Assembly (NCBI RefSeq): GCF_002775205.1
Contig: NC_036446.1
Span: 17,546,565-17,610,564 of the forward strand
Length of the DNA stretch: 64,000 bases
Origin: Xiphophorus maculatus
Lineage: Eukaryota; Chordata; Actinopteri; Cyprinodontiformes; Poeciliidae
Direction of reading: 5' to 3'
This document shows, piece after piece, positions 21,101 through 33,152 of this stretch. The notes under the pieces were generated by a model. It had not been told where the DNA came from. It saw only the letters and a list, made by a program, of their open reading frames with translations, and ran no database searches. A program made the position numbers and the translations under genes. Positions within the stretch are counted from its first letter, which is position 1; each line of letters starts with the position of its first letter.

Positions 21101-24100
21101 ATGATCCCAAATGACAAGGAGAAATGTATATGCAAAAACAGACCCATTGTCCTCATATGAGGGCATTGGTTTTGACATAGTTCAAGAGCACATAGAAAGC
21201 TAAACTTTAATTTCAACTAAAATTAGGTCATACTAATCCCAAATAGTAAGGAGACATAACAAATGCACATCAAACAAAAGCCCGGGTCTCAGGAGGTTAA
21301 AGTTGCAGGTAAAACTTAGAAATTTCACAATTACACTCTTTGACAGTTATGAAACATTATTTTAGCACTAGCAAGACAACATTTTGAAGTTCATTAATTG
21401 ATGAGGTACCTTTCTGGTCCTTGGTCAGGTCTTTACTAGATTTTCCCCCTACATCTTAAACAGGTTATTGTTCTTCTTGTGTGCATAATTCAGGCCTTAA
21501 ATTTATCCTCCACATTTCTCATTTTTACATAGTGATGTTCAAGTACAACCACTAGCCATGACAAGCCAACTTTATTTATAGGCAGTAAAATTGACCAAAG
21601 TGCTGAACAGACACCATGTAAAAACATCTAAATAAAACAGTCAATTACATTAAAAATGTAATCCACAACTTGACAAATGACCTTTCTCATGCTAGGTCAG
21701 AAGCCAATGAAAAGAGATGGGCTTTCAAAACAGTTTTAAAAATAGACAGTGACTACTGAAGAAGTAAAACACAAAAGCTAAACAGGAAATGGGTGAAAAA
21801 GCAACCTACAGTACAGACCAAAAGTTTGGACACACCTTTTAATTCAATGAGTTTCCTTTATTTTCATGACTATTGACATTGTAGATTCACACTGAAGGCA
21901 TCAAACTATGAATAACACATGTGGAAATATGCACTAAAACAAAAAAGTGTAAAACAACAGAAAATACCCCTTATATTCTAGTTTCTTCAAAGTAGCAACC
22001 TTTTGCTGTGATTACTGCTTTGCACACACTCTGCATTTTCTTGATGAGCTTCAAGAGGTAGTCACCTGAAATGGTTTTCACTTCATAGGTGTGCCCTGTC
22101 AGGTTAATAAGTGGGATTTCTTGCCTTATAAATAGTCATGAACATAAAGAAAACCCATTGAATTGGAAAGGTGTGTCCAAATTTTTGGTCTGTACTGTAT
22201 GTCCTAAAAAACCCTTAAAGGCCATCAAAAAAATTGACAGACTATTCATCATGAATCAAACTGTAAGGAAAATAGAAATAATGTGAAGGGTTTGTACTAC
22301 ATTGAATATTTATGTTCTACATTAGAACACAAAAAGATGCACAATAGCTTCTATAAGAGTGATTTTATACTTATACTTATTATCAGCATTAGTTGTGGAT
22401 TAGTGTTCTTTTCATCTCTCTGGCCTTTGCATTCTTCTCAGGATCAAGTACAAAGTTCAGTTAAATTAGTCTTTTTGCAAAAGGCAAAAACCATGAGAAT
22501 CACAAGACCACCAGTCAGTTCTGCTAAGCAGGTGCTCCAAACTAAAGATCAAGACGTAAGAAACTGTGGTAATTTTATCCCTTATTTTATTTAATCTTCA
22601 CTCCTTTAACAAGTCTCAAAGTTTTATGTCAGCTAATAACTTAAGCAACAATCTTTTTGTAACTCAGTCTAATATGTTGTGGATACTGCATTTCTAAATA
22701 ATTACTCTGTAGGCAGCACTGAAAAGAAACGTGGGTTGTAGGCTGCAAGTCTTTCAGACAGAAAAACCCAAGAGAGTAAATGATCATAACTTTCTGAATC
22801 CCTGATTAGATAGAACATAAAGTCTCTCTGCAGGATGAATCACAGGCTGTATTTATGGACTCGGTCGTTCTTGCCCTTTTGTATTTAGTCTTTGTTGCTA
22901 TAAACAGAAGTTATGAAATCATGTCATAGCATAAAATTTTTAATAATATGTAACAGCCAAATTTTCACCTGTTTCTGTAGATGAATTTTTCAACATGTTC
23001 GGTTGATCTGAAACAGTTTGTCAAATACCTGATAAGTGGTTCAAAGAAAATGAACCTGCAACTAAATCTGCACTGTGGCTAACTGTAATCGGGGATCTGT
23101 CACATAGGCATTTTTGATATAAGCATTTATATTATGAACCTGTGAAGAATTAATGAGAAATGCAAATTACAGTGTTTGTCCATGCTCAAATAGTTTGCTT
23201 CATTATGTTAAAGCTTCTAAAGACATACTAAAAACGAGACTGTTTTTTTATCTTATTGTAGCTTAGGATTAGTTGTCATTTTATTTATGGTAATTAGATT
23301 AACATAAATTAATTCAAATTTTAATTTGTAGTCAAATGCCTGAATTTGAGACTTATCTTCAGCTTTTCTTTTATTCATTTATTTATAATATTAGACTTTT
23401 TAAGGCTTCCAAGTAGAAAAAAATCTAATAGAATTCTTCCTGAAGTCATGAGCCATGAGCTTACTCTAAGAAAGCGTTCCAACATGACTGCCTTGTATTT
23501 TAAAATGTTGTGGGATTTAACTGTTTAGATCTCAGTGCTTTAATCCTATAAATGGGGAGAAATGTCTTATCAGCTCCGGTTGTTAGTTGTGGTTTGCACA
23601 GCAACAAATAGCAAAATCTGCTGGTTTCACAAACTGACACTGACAAACACACACAACTAACCTGTGAAGTGATTCCTAGAGCTCAATTCTAACCCAAAAA
23701 TCCAAGAACTAATATTTTAGCTTGAGCTAATATGTGTTATGGATTCTGTGATTGGCTTAAATTTAAATTTAATACAAGTTAACCAGGGATCTCCAACCCT
23801 GGTCCTCGAGATCTACTGTCCAGCAGATTTTAGATGTAACCCTGCTCCAACACATTTAAATAAAATGACTGAATTTCATCATGTCATTGATCTAAAGGCC
23901 TGGGGGGGGGGGTGCAATTAGACGAACATGTTTACCCCTTCAATATGATGGAGACTGTGCCCTCTTGCACTGCTTGGTGCCTTTCATTGCTGCCTGTCGC
24001 TGTATTTTTCAATGAACTTAATTTTTGCTTTGATCAACAGGATCTGTCCAGATGGAGTTGACATTGTGCTGGACTGCCTGTGTGGAGAAAACACAGGGAA

Positions 24101-27100
24101 AAGCCTGAGTCTCCTAAAGCCACTGGGAACCTACATCCTATATGGTACGATAGGACAATGTTTGAGCATATTTAGCATGTGTGATACATGTAAAGGTGGC
24201 TTTACTAATATTGTTTTATTAAATGAATGTCGAAGTCAACTGAAAAACGCTTAGAGATATTTTCTGGCAAATTTTGTTTCCATCAAGATGAGCTACACTA
24301 ATAATTTCCTGTCAATTTCATAATGAAAGGAACCTAATGTGACTTTTTATCTGATTTTTATGTTTTTCATTATACGGTAATCATCTTGCATATCTTTGAG
24401 TGATTAATGTGTACAGCAGTAATACTGGTTTCATGTACTCTTTAATCTTCAAATGTGATTTATTGTCTGTATTAACTGATATAAAGGTCCTTTAGTTCCT
24501 GTCAGGGCTCATGAATTCAGCTTAATCATTAGGAGATTCATTAACTTGTTCTGAACATGTAAAGGCATGTTTTCACTGACCTAAAGGTCTGAGGTGCTGA
24601 TCACCCCCCCCCTCCCCCTTGACAGGGGTCAAAATTGTCTGTTGCTGACCGCTGTCCAGCATACTGGAACACTTTATTCTGGTTTTTACAGGTGCATCAA
24701 ATATGGTAACTGGGGAAACAAAGAGCTTCTTCAGCTTTGCAAAATCTGTGAGTCTGAGACACACTCATCCATATTGTAAAGAAACATCATTATATATTTA
24801 TCCAAATCAATATTAAGCACATATTGTATATAAATAAGTATTTTCTGGTTCTCCTCATTTGCTTTATTCCTTAGTGGTGGCAGGTGGAAAAAGTGAATCC
24901 AATTAAACTTTATGAGGAGAACAAAGTCATAGCGGGATTCTCCCTCCTCAACCTTCTCTTCAAACAAGGAGGATGTAATCTCGTAAAATCAGCAATGGAC
25001 AAACTCTTGAGTCTATATGAACAGAAGAAGATCAGGCCTGTAGTGGACTCGCTGTGGGCGCTGGAGGAGGTAAGAACCTGAGGCTCTGATCTTTGTATTG
25101 CTGGTCAAACAGCAAAGGATGAGTTGTCTGTGTCCTCATGGTTTTTTTTCTCATGGGAAACGTATAATGTAGTGTTGTCATTAAACACTGGCAAACTGCT
25201 CAGGCCATTCACTGTAACCATTGTCCATGAAGAATTTCATTAGAGGGCTGGATAGCGTGGGATGTTGTGTCAGGCCTCACTTGTTAGTATGGGCGGAAGA
25301 ACAATTAATTGGACATTAGTTTACATGTTGACCATGGTAACCTTTCTTTCCTGACTCAAACACTGAGGAGGACGCATTTGAGTGGATCAACTCAGAGAGG
25401 GGTTTTCCTCAGAATATATCTAAGTGTTTCTAATTTTCTCGTCTAGTCTTCAGAAAAATAAATTCTAAAAAAAAAACAGTGAAATTCAATCAGTTTATAA
25501 TTTCCCAGGAGGTTTCTGGTCACAAAAGTCCTAAAATTTTATGACATTAGTTCCTTTTCCTGAGAAAAGCAGCTGCCAAGCAGAAAAGGGGGAAAACATT
25601 TCCAACCTAATTTTGCCCCTGGCTTGGTTGTTTTCCATTTAACCACTGAAAATTTGTGGCACAGTGGCTGCAGACAAAGAGCCACACATTCAGTTGTGGG
25701 TGTGTAACTATAATGAGAAAACAAGATATGTCCTCCTTTTGCTACTGACATTTTTACTTTAATGAGGAGCAATGAGGTTAAACTGTGTGCTGCTTTGACA
25801 AGTTAGATGTGTTTTGATGCAGAGACTGTTGGTGGGCTCATCAGAGTAAAATGAAAAAATGTATCAATTTTCTTTTCTTGCTTTATCTCTTCCTACATGT
25901 GAACTTTTTACCTTGAATAATTCATTTAGGCATAGGAAAACACTCAATACCCACGCACATTAAATGTTTATTCATCTAAAAACTTTATAAAGTTAAAATT
26001 TGAAATGCTATTTTCAGTGCATGGTATGACTTAATACTTGAATCAAGTAAAGCACATAAAAGGATTGGTGAAAGCAATTTTATATATAAGAATCCAAGCA
26101 GGCAACAGAGGGCTAAAGTAATGTCCTCATGAATTAGAGGCAGTTGATTGAGCATCTGATAGACAACCAAAATAATGAGCTTATCACTACCCAGACACAA
26201 AATTCCCCTATAGATTAATTAGACAGTAGTTTGATAAAAATTGCTTTTTGATGGTTGCATGAGACCATGTTCACTTGTGGGATGTGATTTTTAGAATGTG
26301 CCATGGTTAATGAACAGGAACCCTCACAAAACTATCATGCTACTTTTACCAACCGTTACGAAAACACGACTTTCCATCTTAGGAAATGTAACACCAGAGC
26401 CTGATGCTGCCACCGCCATCTTCCTCTGTGGGCACTTTGTTTTTGTTGTGATTTGCAGTACTGTTTCTTGCAGTAAAAATATTTAAGATTATCATAGACT
26501 ATTCTGAGAGATCATACTGATGGTTGAATGCTTTTGTGGAAGAAAGAATTTCTGTTTTGCAGCCTATGAAGGAAACAACAGATTGTTCTCACATGTGCAA
26601 CACAATCTGTGTTTGTTAGAATTTCTTTAGCTCTTTCAGTGTTGCTGTCTGTTCGCGCTGGGGAAGTTTTCAACATATTAAAAATAACCTGTGGCAGTTG
26701 GTTATACTACAGAGTCAAACACAAGTGTTGAAAAGAAGTGATCACTATAAGATTATCCATCTATCCATTTTCTGTATACCTTTGTCCCTAGTGGGGTTGG
26801 GAGGGGTGCTGGTGCCCATCTCTAGCGAATGTTTCGGGCGAGAGGTGGGGTTCACCCTGGACAGGTCGCCAGTCTGCCGCAGAGACACAGAGACAGACTG
26901 GACAAACAGCCATGCACACACACACACTCACACCTAGGGAGAATTTAGAGAGACCAATTTACCTGACAGTCATGTTTTTGGACTGTGGGAGGAAACCAGA
27001 GAACCCGGCGAGAACTCACGCATGCACAGGGAGAACATGCAAACTCCGTGCAGAAAGACCCCGGGCCAGGAATCGAACCCAGGACTTTCTTGCTGCAAGG

Positions 27101-29016
27101 CAATAGTGCTACCAATTGCGCTATTGTGCAGCCATTATAAGTTTATATCGGCCAAAAAAAACAAGACATATTTTCATTTGCACAGACAGGATTTAAACCT
27201 AGACACCCAAAATGCATCGATAAAATTCAGCAAAGTTAGAGGACATATACAGGAATTGCATAATTCCAGCTCCAGGCTTTCTGAAGCATTTTATCCAATA
27301 CAGCTAAAAATATTTTCATACTTTATGTTCCCATATTCAGATTAAAGTGACAACTATCCAGGATTGTTGATCATTAACTGTTTTTACCTTTGCATGGAGC
27401 AGACATGCAGCAGTAGTACCTGCTGCAGTTGCCAGTTTAGTTGCTGTTTTTTTTAAATTATTTTTTACCCCTCCAGGGGGTCTTTTGTGGGCTCTAGTGT
27501 CCCTTATATGAAAGTCTCCAAACATGGGTCGCACTATCCCCTACGCCACCACAGCACGCCCTAGTTGCTGTTTTTATGAGTCATATCATAATTTAATTAT
27601 TAAAGATCTGGGCATCATTACAATTTCTTTCTGAGTTGATACAGGTTTTGACTCAGTTTCAGAGCTTAACGACGATAAATATCAATAAATATACTTTAGA
27701 TGGTAGATCGTAATCCTCTGATCTCATTTCCTATCTTTTACAGTTCAAATAGGCTAAATTAATTTCAAAATCTATTTTATTTAAATATTTTAACACAGTT
27801 TGGAGAGTCAATCAGCAGCTTTCAATTGTAACTGCACTAAAACTGGAAACCAATGCTGTATTAGTCTGATTTCTCAGTTTTTAATCACATTCTGGTCTGT
27901 ACTGCTGCAGTGGGTGGAGATCTGTGTCACCAAGTTACAGCAGCACTCTTGCAGGAGGAGAAGCCACTCATCGTTGGGGGATTCAATCAACATAAACAGC
28001 CCAGTTTCAGAGCCCTACTATAGAAACATGCACTAAAAACAGCCTGGGCAGAAAAAAAAGGCTACAGGAAATAAGTGTCAGAAAAAAACATTCAGGGACA
28101 TATAGTCAAAACAAGTCTTTTCTCTAGCATTTACTTAAATCATTTTCAATGGAAATTTAATGACTTTGGAACCATATTTATTTGAAAATGTGGTATACCT
28201 TCAGACTGATAACTCGCCCAAACCCGGCTATGATACTTTTTTTATATATAAAGACCCTAAAGTGTAATTAATATAATATTTTTGTTTGTTTGTTTTTAGG
28301 TGAAAGAGGCTATGCAGAGAATTCATGACAGAGGCAACATTGGAAAACTTATTCTGGATGTTGAGAAGTCTCCGACCCCTTTGGTAAGAAAATAATTGAG
28401 AAGAGAACAGAAGACGAACAAAGCAGTAACCTGATACAGGATGTAAAACACAGCAAAAAGCTAGTGAAGAGAATCAACACTGCATACTGGAACTTAGCAA
28501 ATCACTATGTGGTTGCCAAATGCTTATTTATAGTATTATAAATAGTGTGTATTTGTGTACTAAACAGTGACACAATTGTATTTAGTTATTTTGATTACAC
28601 AAACATAAAGGGATTTGAAATAATCAAACAAGGTTGTTGCCAAAAGGCATTTTTCCAGTTTTAATTAGACATCTGATGAAAGTTTTTTCATAAATTGTGC
28701 ATTGTTGAAATCTTTCTGATATCTGTGTCAAAAGTTTAGCAAAGGTCACAGCCACAGGAGAAAGGTGAATAGGATTTATCATATTTTACAGTACCTCTTA
28801 TTTGATTTAAGAAACAGACCTGGGATGCTGTTGTTCTTTATTAGAGAGCAGATGTGTACCATTTGATGTCATCTCGCATCTGTTTATCTCAGCTCAACAT
28901 TACTATTTTACCACTAGATGGCCAATGACAGCACAGAGACCAGTGAAGCAGGAGAGGAAGAGGAGGAGCCCGAAGGAGATAATGACAGCAAGGAGCGAAT
29001 GCCTTTCATTCATTAG
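18196..29016 (+). CDS. vat1l: Synaptic vesicle membrane protein VAT-1 homolog-like (MDR oxidoreductase family)
   Basis: Nine exons: 18196-18410, 19043-19172, 19300-19515, 19773-19915, 24041-24144, 24692-24747, 24875-25069, 28300-28383 and 28918-29016. Phases agree throughout and give 413 residues (human VAT1L about 419). The start MAKEGVDMTEETE matches the vertebrate N-terminus. The catalytic-like N-terminal half includes MRAVVLAGFGGLNKLR and GLNFLDLMVRQGN; the Rossmann half carries the nucleotide-binding loop HSAGGAVGQAVAQL, followed by GVDIVLDCLCGENTGK and WWQVEKVNPIKLYEENK. It ends in an acidic tail (EEEEEPEGDN) and ERMPFIH. The family is the zinc-free quinone-oxidoreductase group of medium-chain dehydrogenases; the substrate of VAT1L is not established. 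Intron 4 (about 4.1 kb) holds most of the mobile elements of this locus. The downstream neighbour is clec3a, the same order as in human 16q23. Confidence 0.97.
20660..20790 (+). mobile_element. Tc1/mariner transposase remnant
   Basis: One frame reads PSQSPDLNP at 20667-20693, the conserved stretch around the third acidic residue of Tc1-type transposases (usually WPSQSPDLNPIE). Stop codons flank it directly, and no ends or other transposase parts are recognisable nearby, so this is a decayed fragment in intron 4 of vat1l. Confidence 0.55.
20911..21296. mobile_element. piggyBac-like nonautonomous element (MITE) with TTAA flanks
   Basis: A 386-bp element begins CCTCCTGAGACCC and ends GGGTCTCAGGAGG, a perfect 13-bp terminal inverted repeat starting with CC and ending with GG. 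It is flanked on both sides by TTAA (20907-20910 and 21297-21300), the hallmark piggyBac target duplication. Inside are three copies of a motif close to TCCTCATATGAGGACATT (near 20928, 21018 and 21150), itself palindromic. No open frame suggests a transposase. Confidence 0.8.
21809..22197. mobile_element. Tc1/mariner-type nonautonomous element
   Basis: The left end CAGTACAGACCAAAAGTTTG, continuing GACACACCTTT, is mirrored by the right end AAAGGTGTGTCCAAA...GGTCTGTACTG, with TA on both sides (21807-21808 and 22198-22199). The ends match a family I recognise as widespread in fish. At 389 bp it is too short to encode a transposase. Confidence 0.85.
22200..24040 (+). other. Remainder of vat1l intron 4
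   Basis: No exon or RNA gene recognised. It contains a partial repeat at 23783-23915 and a short poly-G run near 23902. Confidence 0.6.
23783..23915. mobile_element. Partial dispersed repeat (one end of a palindromic fish element)
   Basis: The segment beginning CCAGGGATCTCCAACCCTGG, followed by TCCTCGAG and TGCTCCAACACA, resembles the end of a palindromic repeat common in fish introns. Only one half is present and no duplication is visible. Confidence 0.4.
26755..27137 (-). mobile_element. tRNA-derived SINE, long body, intact 5' end
   Basis: Read on the minus strand it starts with a tRNA-like head: an A-box-like TAGCGCAATTGGTAGCAC and a B box GGTTCGATTCC. The body includes GCATGTTCTCCCTGTGCATG and GGACTGTGGGAGG in reverse sense, and the 3' tail ends in ATGGATAGATGG units. 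The pol III boxes and tail mark it as a SINE mobilised by a LINE. The flanks CACTATAAGA and CATTATAAGT may be an imperfect target duplication. Confidence 0.75.
27452..27561 (-). mobile_element. tRNA-derived SINE, second family, internally deleted copy
   Basis: Read on the minus strand it starts GGGCGTGCTGTGGTGGCGTA and ends with a stretch containing AAGGGACACTAGAGCCCAC. The B box and middle are missing compared with the copy at 38304-38513. It is flanked by a direct repeat TAGTTGCTGTTTTT (about 27438-27451 and 27562-27575), a clean target-site duplication. Confidence 0.85.
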
Positions 29017-29396
29017 AGTTGACGAAAGCCGGTACTGCTCACCTAGAGACTGCATAGATTCACCACAGAGGAACCTAACCAGTGTGTATATATGTCTGCA
29101 TGTTCTGTGTGCATGTATGCATAAATGTGTGGAAGTCTTGGTGCTTTTCTCTCTGTTACCTATTACTTGTTAGTAGATTGGGAAAAGAAGAAATATGGCC
29201 TGTTTGTCTTTGGAGCAATTCTACTACAGTAGCTTACTCTATATTGATGTAATCTCAGTATTTTTGTGCGTTTTATAAATTATCTGCCAACAGTACACTA
29301 AATAGCAAGTTTGGGAAAGCATGCAAACTTGCTGAAGCAGTCACATTGATGCTAAGCACATCAATTTTGGTAACAATAATACTGACCAATGATGCC

Positions 29397-29420
29397 CAGG
29401 GATGTAAACATACATCCCTG
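29397..29420 (+). repeat. Perfect inverted repeat, 10-bp arms, 4-base loop
   Basis: CAGGGATGTA-AACA-TACATCCCTG, in the presumed vat1l 3'UTR; it would form a stem-loop in the transcript. Confidence 0.95.
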
Positions 29421-30720
29421 TTTAAAGTCCAAGTTTTTGCAACAAATTATGAGCCCATGATAAATCATTCCGATACTTCTTCCATATTTATTGATTACAT
29501 TTATTGGTACATTTGCAGTGACATTTTAGTGGACTTCTTTATAAATGTTTAACTAAAAGGATGCAAATGTCAGGGAAATCCTACATGGACAAATGAACTT
29601 TTCTTAGTCTAATCAGCTGATTGGAGGCGTTAACTCAAGATGTTATCTTGATCTTGTAGACACTTATGCAACAAGGTTTGCAAATGGTTTTTTTTTTATT
29701 TTGGTGTTGTTTTTGTTTGTTTTGTTTTGTACATTTTCTCCCCAACCTATGTTTCCGTGTTAAAGTGTACATGTTTTACATTCCAAAAGCCTTGCCTTTT
29801 TAAATAGACCATGTACACTTTTGAACCCACTGTATATCTTTTCCTCACAAAAGTAAAGTGCCAACAGGAGAGTCAGATTTGCACAATAGTTTTTACCTGA
29901 TGAGCCATCCTTCATATATTAAAGGAGCACCAGTGCCTTTGAGCTACAAATTAGTGTCTTTAATAACTCCACATGTGAGGAAATATATCGCCAACAAATG
30001 TATTTTATTTCAACTTAAAAAAAAAGGCATACATTTTTCAGATTTGCATAATGATTGATGATTTTTTTGGAAGATAACGTTTTTCTGTTTGTGCAGGTTG
30101 ATTCCAAAATGATCTAGTTATCTTGAATGTGACTAAAATACAAAACTTGACAGCGTGTTACCCTTATTATTGAGACAGATTTGACACATTAAGGTTTAGT
30201 GTCACATATTTACCTTGCAGAGAGAGAGCGATATTTACTGATCCTGGATTTTTATGAAGTAGCTAGTCAGACTGGAGTCGAAGGGCTGTGGAGTCTCTGC
30301 TCTCCTTGTCTGACCAAAGTTGTTTACTGTTTGGTGCCTCACAACAAAAGTGCCATAATACTTAGAGATTAACTATTTTTATTGTGAAAGCAAATGCAAG
30401 TTTGATCAGCACTGTGCATTATATTACTAAAGTATAAGAAGCGATCTACAAGTTGTTCAAAATCCTTCCTCACCTGTTCAGGTTTGCTTTCTGGTTTTAG
30501 TTTCCACTCTAAAAAAAAAAACATATTTTATTACCCTTTTTAAACAGCTCTACATCACACTGTATTTTCAAATGAGTGGGTTGCCTAAATGATGCATCAT
30601 TTTAAAACAGACCAGACTTTCTCAGCTTTTAAAAAACGTCAAATTCTCCAGTGCATTTTAGCATTTTAAATACATCAGCTTTGCAACAAAATCAAAGTAA
30701 TGAGTTCTGCAACTCTAGAA

Positions 30721-30754
30721 GTTTTCATACAATTTCCAGAAATTGTATGAAAAC
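30721..30754 (+). repeat. Perfect inverted repeat, 15-bp arms, 4-base loop
   Basis: GTTTTCATACAATTT-CCAG-AAATTGTATGAAAAC, about 300 bases before the vat1l polyadenylation signal. The stem is shorter than that of a typical animal microRNA precursor. Confidence 0.97.
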
Positions 30755-31050
30755 ATAGTTTGAAACTAGTTCACAGTTAAAGTGATGACATCCTTTAGAT
30801 TTTTCAACTAGGAATAGATCTAGAATTTTTGCTGCCTTTAATGTTATGTCTATGTGAATGAGTGTTTGTGAATGACAGGATAGGTTTTTGTGTGTGTTAT
30901 TGTATTTCCTTGTAAATGCTTTCAGCACTGTAGTGTATTTATAGCATTCTTTCTAAACAATGGTTGTATATTTTTGTCACAGTTTTCGTGTATTTTTTTG
31001 AGCACAGCTCTGTTTACTTGAATAAATATATCTACAAAGCATAACATGAT

Positions 31051-32047
31051 TGCTTTTGGACCTTTTTCCATTTTTAATAAAAACTGGAAATGTGGTGTAT
31101 CTTTTTATAAAACACTTTATTTTCAGATTGTTTGCATATTCGGAAGGGATAATAACTTCAACCAGAACATACACATTTATGATATGTGTGTCATGGCTCA
31201 CACCAAATAATAGTAAGTCATCCTGTTCTGTAAGTATAATAGCGGAAGAGTGAGGACTTAAAAAAATAATACAATTAAATTTCAACAGAACCAAATACTT
31301 AGACTCTTACTAATTACTGAGGAATTACATGTTTTATTTCTTAGTAGTTAAGAATTAAGTAGGTAAAATTAGCATTTTGGCCATTAGTTTCAAAAACAAA
31401 GTAAATGTTTTGGATCAGAAAGCACTCATCTCAGTTCCAAAGAAAATTTATGGGCAGAACTAAAGCTGTGTGAGAGTAAGGAGGCCTACAAACATCCGTT
31501 TGAGGAATGGGCCAAAATCCCAGCAAAATGATGTGAAGTTTTGAATGATGCCCAAAATATTTTACTCTCATCAAAACCTTTTAAAGCTAACAAATACTAA
31601 GGAAATGTACTGTATGTAAACTGACTATGAAGAAAGATTTAAAAGAAAAAAAAGCTCTCTCCCATCCCCTGTCTTTTTTCTAGTTTCACTCCAGACTGAT
31701 ATACTGCTAAGTCTATCCAAGGCTAAGAGAAATGGGGGACACTGTAACAGTGAAGCGGTTCAATAAATGTCTGTTTAGTTTGCAAAATGTTGCTTAGAGC
31801 ACCTTGTTCCAAGTAAATATTTATCTAAAAATAAACTAGACACAAGGAAATCATTCTTTGACACCGCCCTGTCCCCATCATGATGTTTTGACAAAAACAA
31901 ACAGCACTGGAGCCAATGCAGAGAGAGAACCCAGAGAGGCAGACAGAGGGCCACTATATTAACCTGCCTGAGGGATATTTAGTTCCCTTTGCTATAGCAC
32001 AAGTTGTGCCCCAGAGTCCTGTACTCTAGGTTCCCCTGGCCTCAGAC
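31051..32047. other. Intergenic vat1l to clec3a
   Basis: No coding exon. The last part should be the clec3a promoter and 5'UTR; a TATA-like CTATATTAA near 31953 is a weak candidate. Confidence 0.5.
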
Positions 32048-33152
32048 ATGGCTCATTTGGTCCTGCCTGTCTTCCTTGCGCTTAGTTTCTCCTTGCTCTG
32101 CTGCAGCCGTCCATCTCGCACAAGGAAAGCTGTTTCGCCCCGCCAGTCTGGAGGTAGATGTGCATGTGACACAGTTTTTGTAAAAGATGTTGTCTGCATC
32201 AGTGTTTATCTGACATGTTTGTTTTTTGTTGTTGTTGTTGTTTTTGCTTGTTTGTTTTGCTTGGTATTCTACGTGGAGCTGCAGAGGATGAGGATGTGAA
32301 AACCCAGATTGAGAAGTTGTGGCAGGAGGTGAACTTACTGAAAGAGATGCAAGCGTTGCAGACAGGTAATGCCTTCACAAAATGCCTTCTTGACAGATGA
32401 GATGGCTAAAAATCAATAGCTGCATTCAGAATTATGTATTTGCAATAAATGAGAACCATGAATGTATAACCTGCTTATTGCTAACCCAATATTTCTCTGA
32501 CAAGATAATTAGCACAAAAGTGAAGTTCTTGGTGTTCTCTGTCACCAGTAGAGGGCAGTAGAACATACATAATTTATTAAATCATAAAGTCGATATCCAA
32601 CTTCATATAGCATGTGAATAACATTTAATTCAAATAATTCGGAAGTGTTACTGATATTGCAGGTTAGACATTGCAACAGCTTTGATTTTGTTAAATACCA
32701 CATATTCACATCGCAATTAGCTGCACTTCTAAAGTAACTTATTTCTGCTTTCAGTGTGTCTTCGGGGGATCAAAGCACACAGGAAGTGTTATCTTTTAAA
32801 TGAGGAGCCCAAACATTACCATGAGGCAAACGAAGACTGCATCGCTCAGGGAGGGACCCTTGCGACACCACGAGATATGATGGAGAACAGTGAGGTGAGG
32901 GACTATGCAAAGAGAAGCAGCCCAGGAATCAGGGACTTCTGGATCGGTGTGGCAGACATAGTGAAGGAAGGCCAGTATGTTGATGTCAACAGCATGCCAG
33001 TCAGCTTCTTCAACTGGGATCGTTCCAAGAAGCAGCCGACGGGGACAAAAAGAGAGAGCTGTGTTGCTCTTTCCCTGACTGCTCAGGGAAAGTGGTATGA
33101 TGAGGTATGCCGCAGCCTGAAGAAGTACATCTGTGAATATGTCATTCCCTGA
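32048..33152 (+). CDS. clec3a: C-type lectin domain family 3 member A (tetranectin-like)
   Basis: Three exons: 32048-32153, 32285-32365 and 32755-33152, in phase, giving 194 residues (human CLEC3A about 197). The start ATG opens a signal peptide (MAHLVLPVFLALSFSLLCC). A basic linker follows, then a short amphipathic coiled-coil neck KTQIEKLWQEVNLLKEMQA that in this family drives trimer formation. From residue 63 a single C-type lectin domain runs to the end: VCLRGIKAHRKCY, HEANEDCIAQGGTLATPR, DFWIGVADIV, FFNWDR and KWYDEVCRSLKKYICEYVIP, with the expected disulfide cysteines. Known members are secreted, cartilage-associated and bind matrix or plasminogen. The site equivalent to the tetranectin sugar/kringle loop reads KKQPTGTKRESC, close to human CLEC3A. 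Polyadenylation signals follow near 33413 and 33515. Confidence 0.96.

Larger units (their letters stand above)
25070..28299 (+). other. vat1l intron 7
   Basis: A 3.2-kb intron with two tRNA-derived SINEs (26755-27137 and 27452-27561) and no other recognisable feature. Confidence 0.65.
29017..31050 (+). other. vat1l 3'UTR
   Basis: Noncoding sequence after the vat1l stop, ending at a canonical AATAAA at 31021-31026. Two perfect hairpins lie in it (29397-29420 and 30721-30754). The 3' boundary is inferred from the polyadenylation signal alone. Confidence 0.65.

Noticed and set aside
26698-27106. Open frames over the SINE at 26755-27137
   Set aside because: They run through a tRNA-derived repeat and its CA run; repeat-derived, not a gene.
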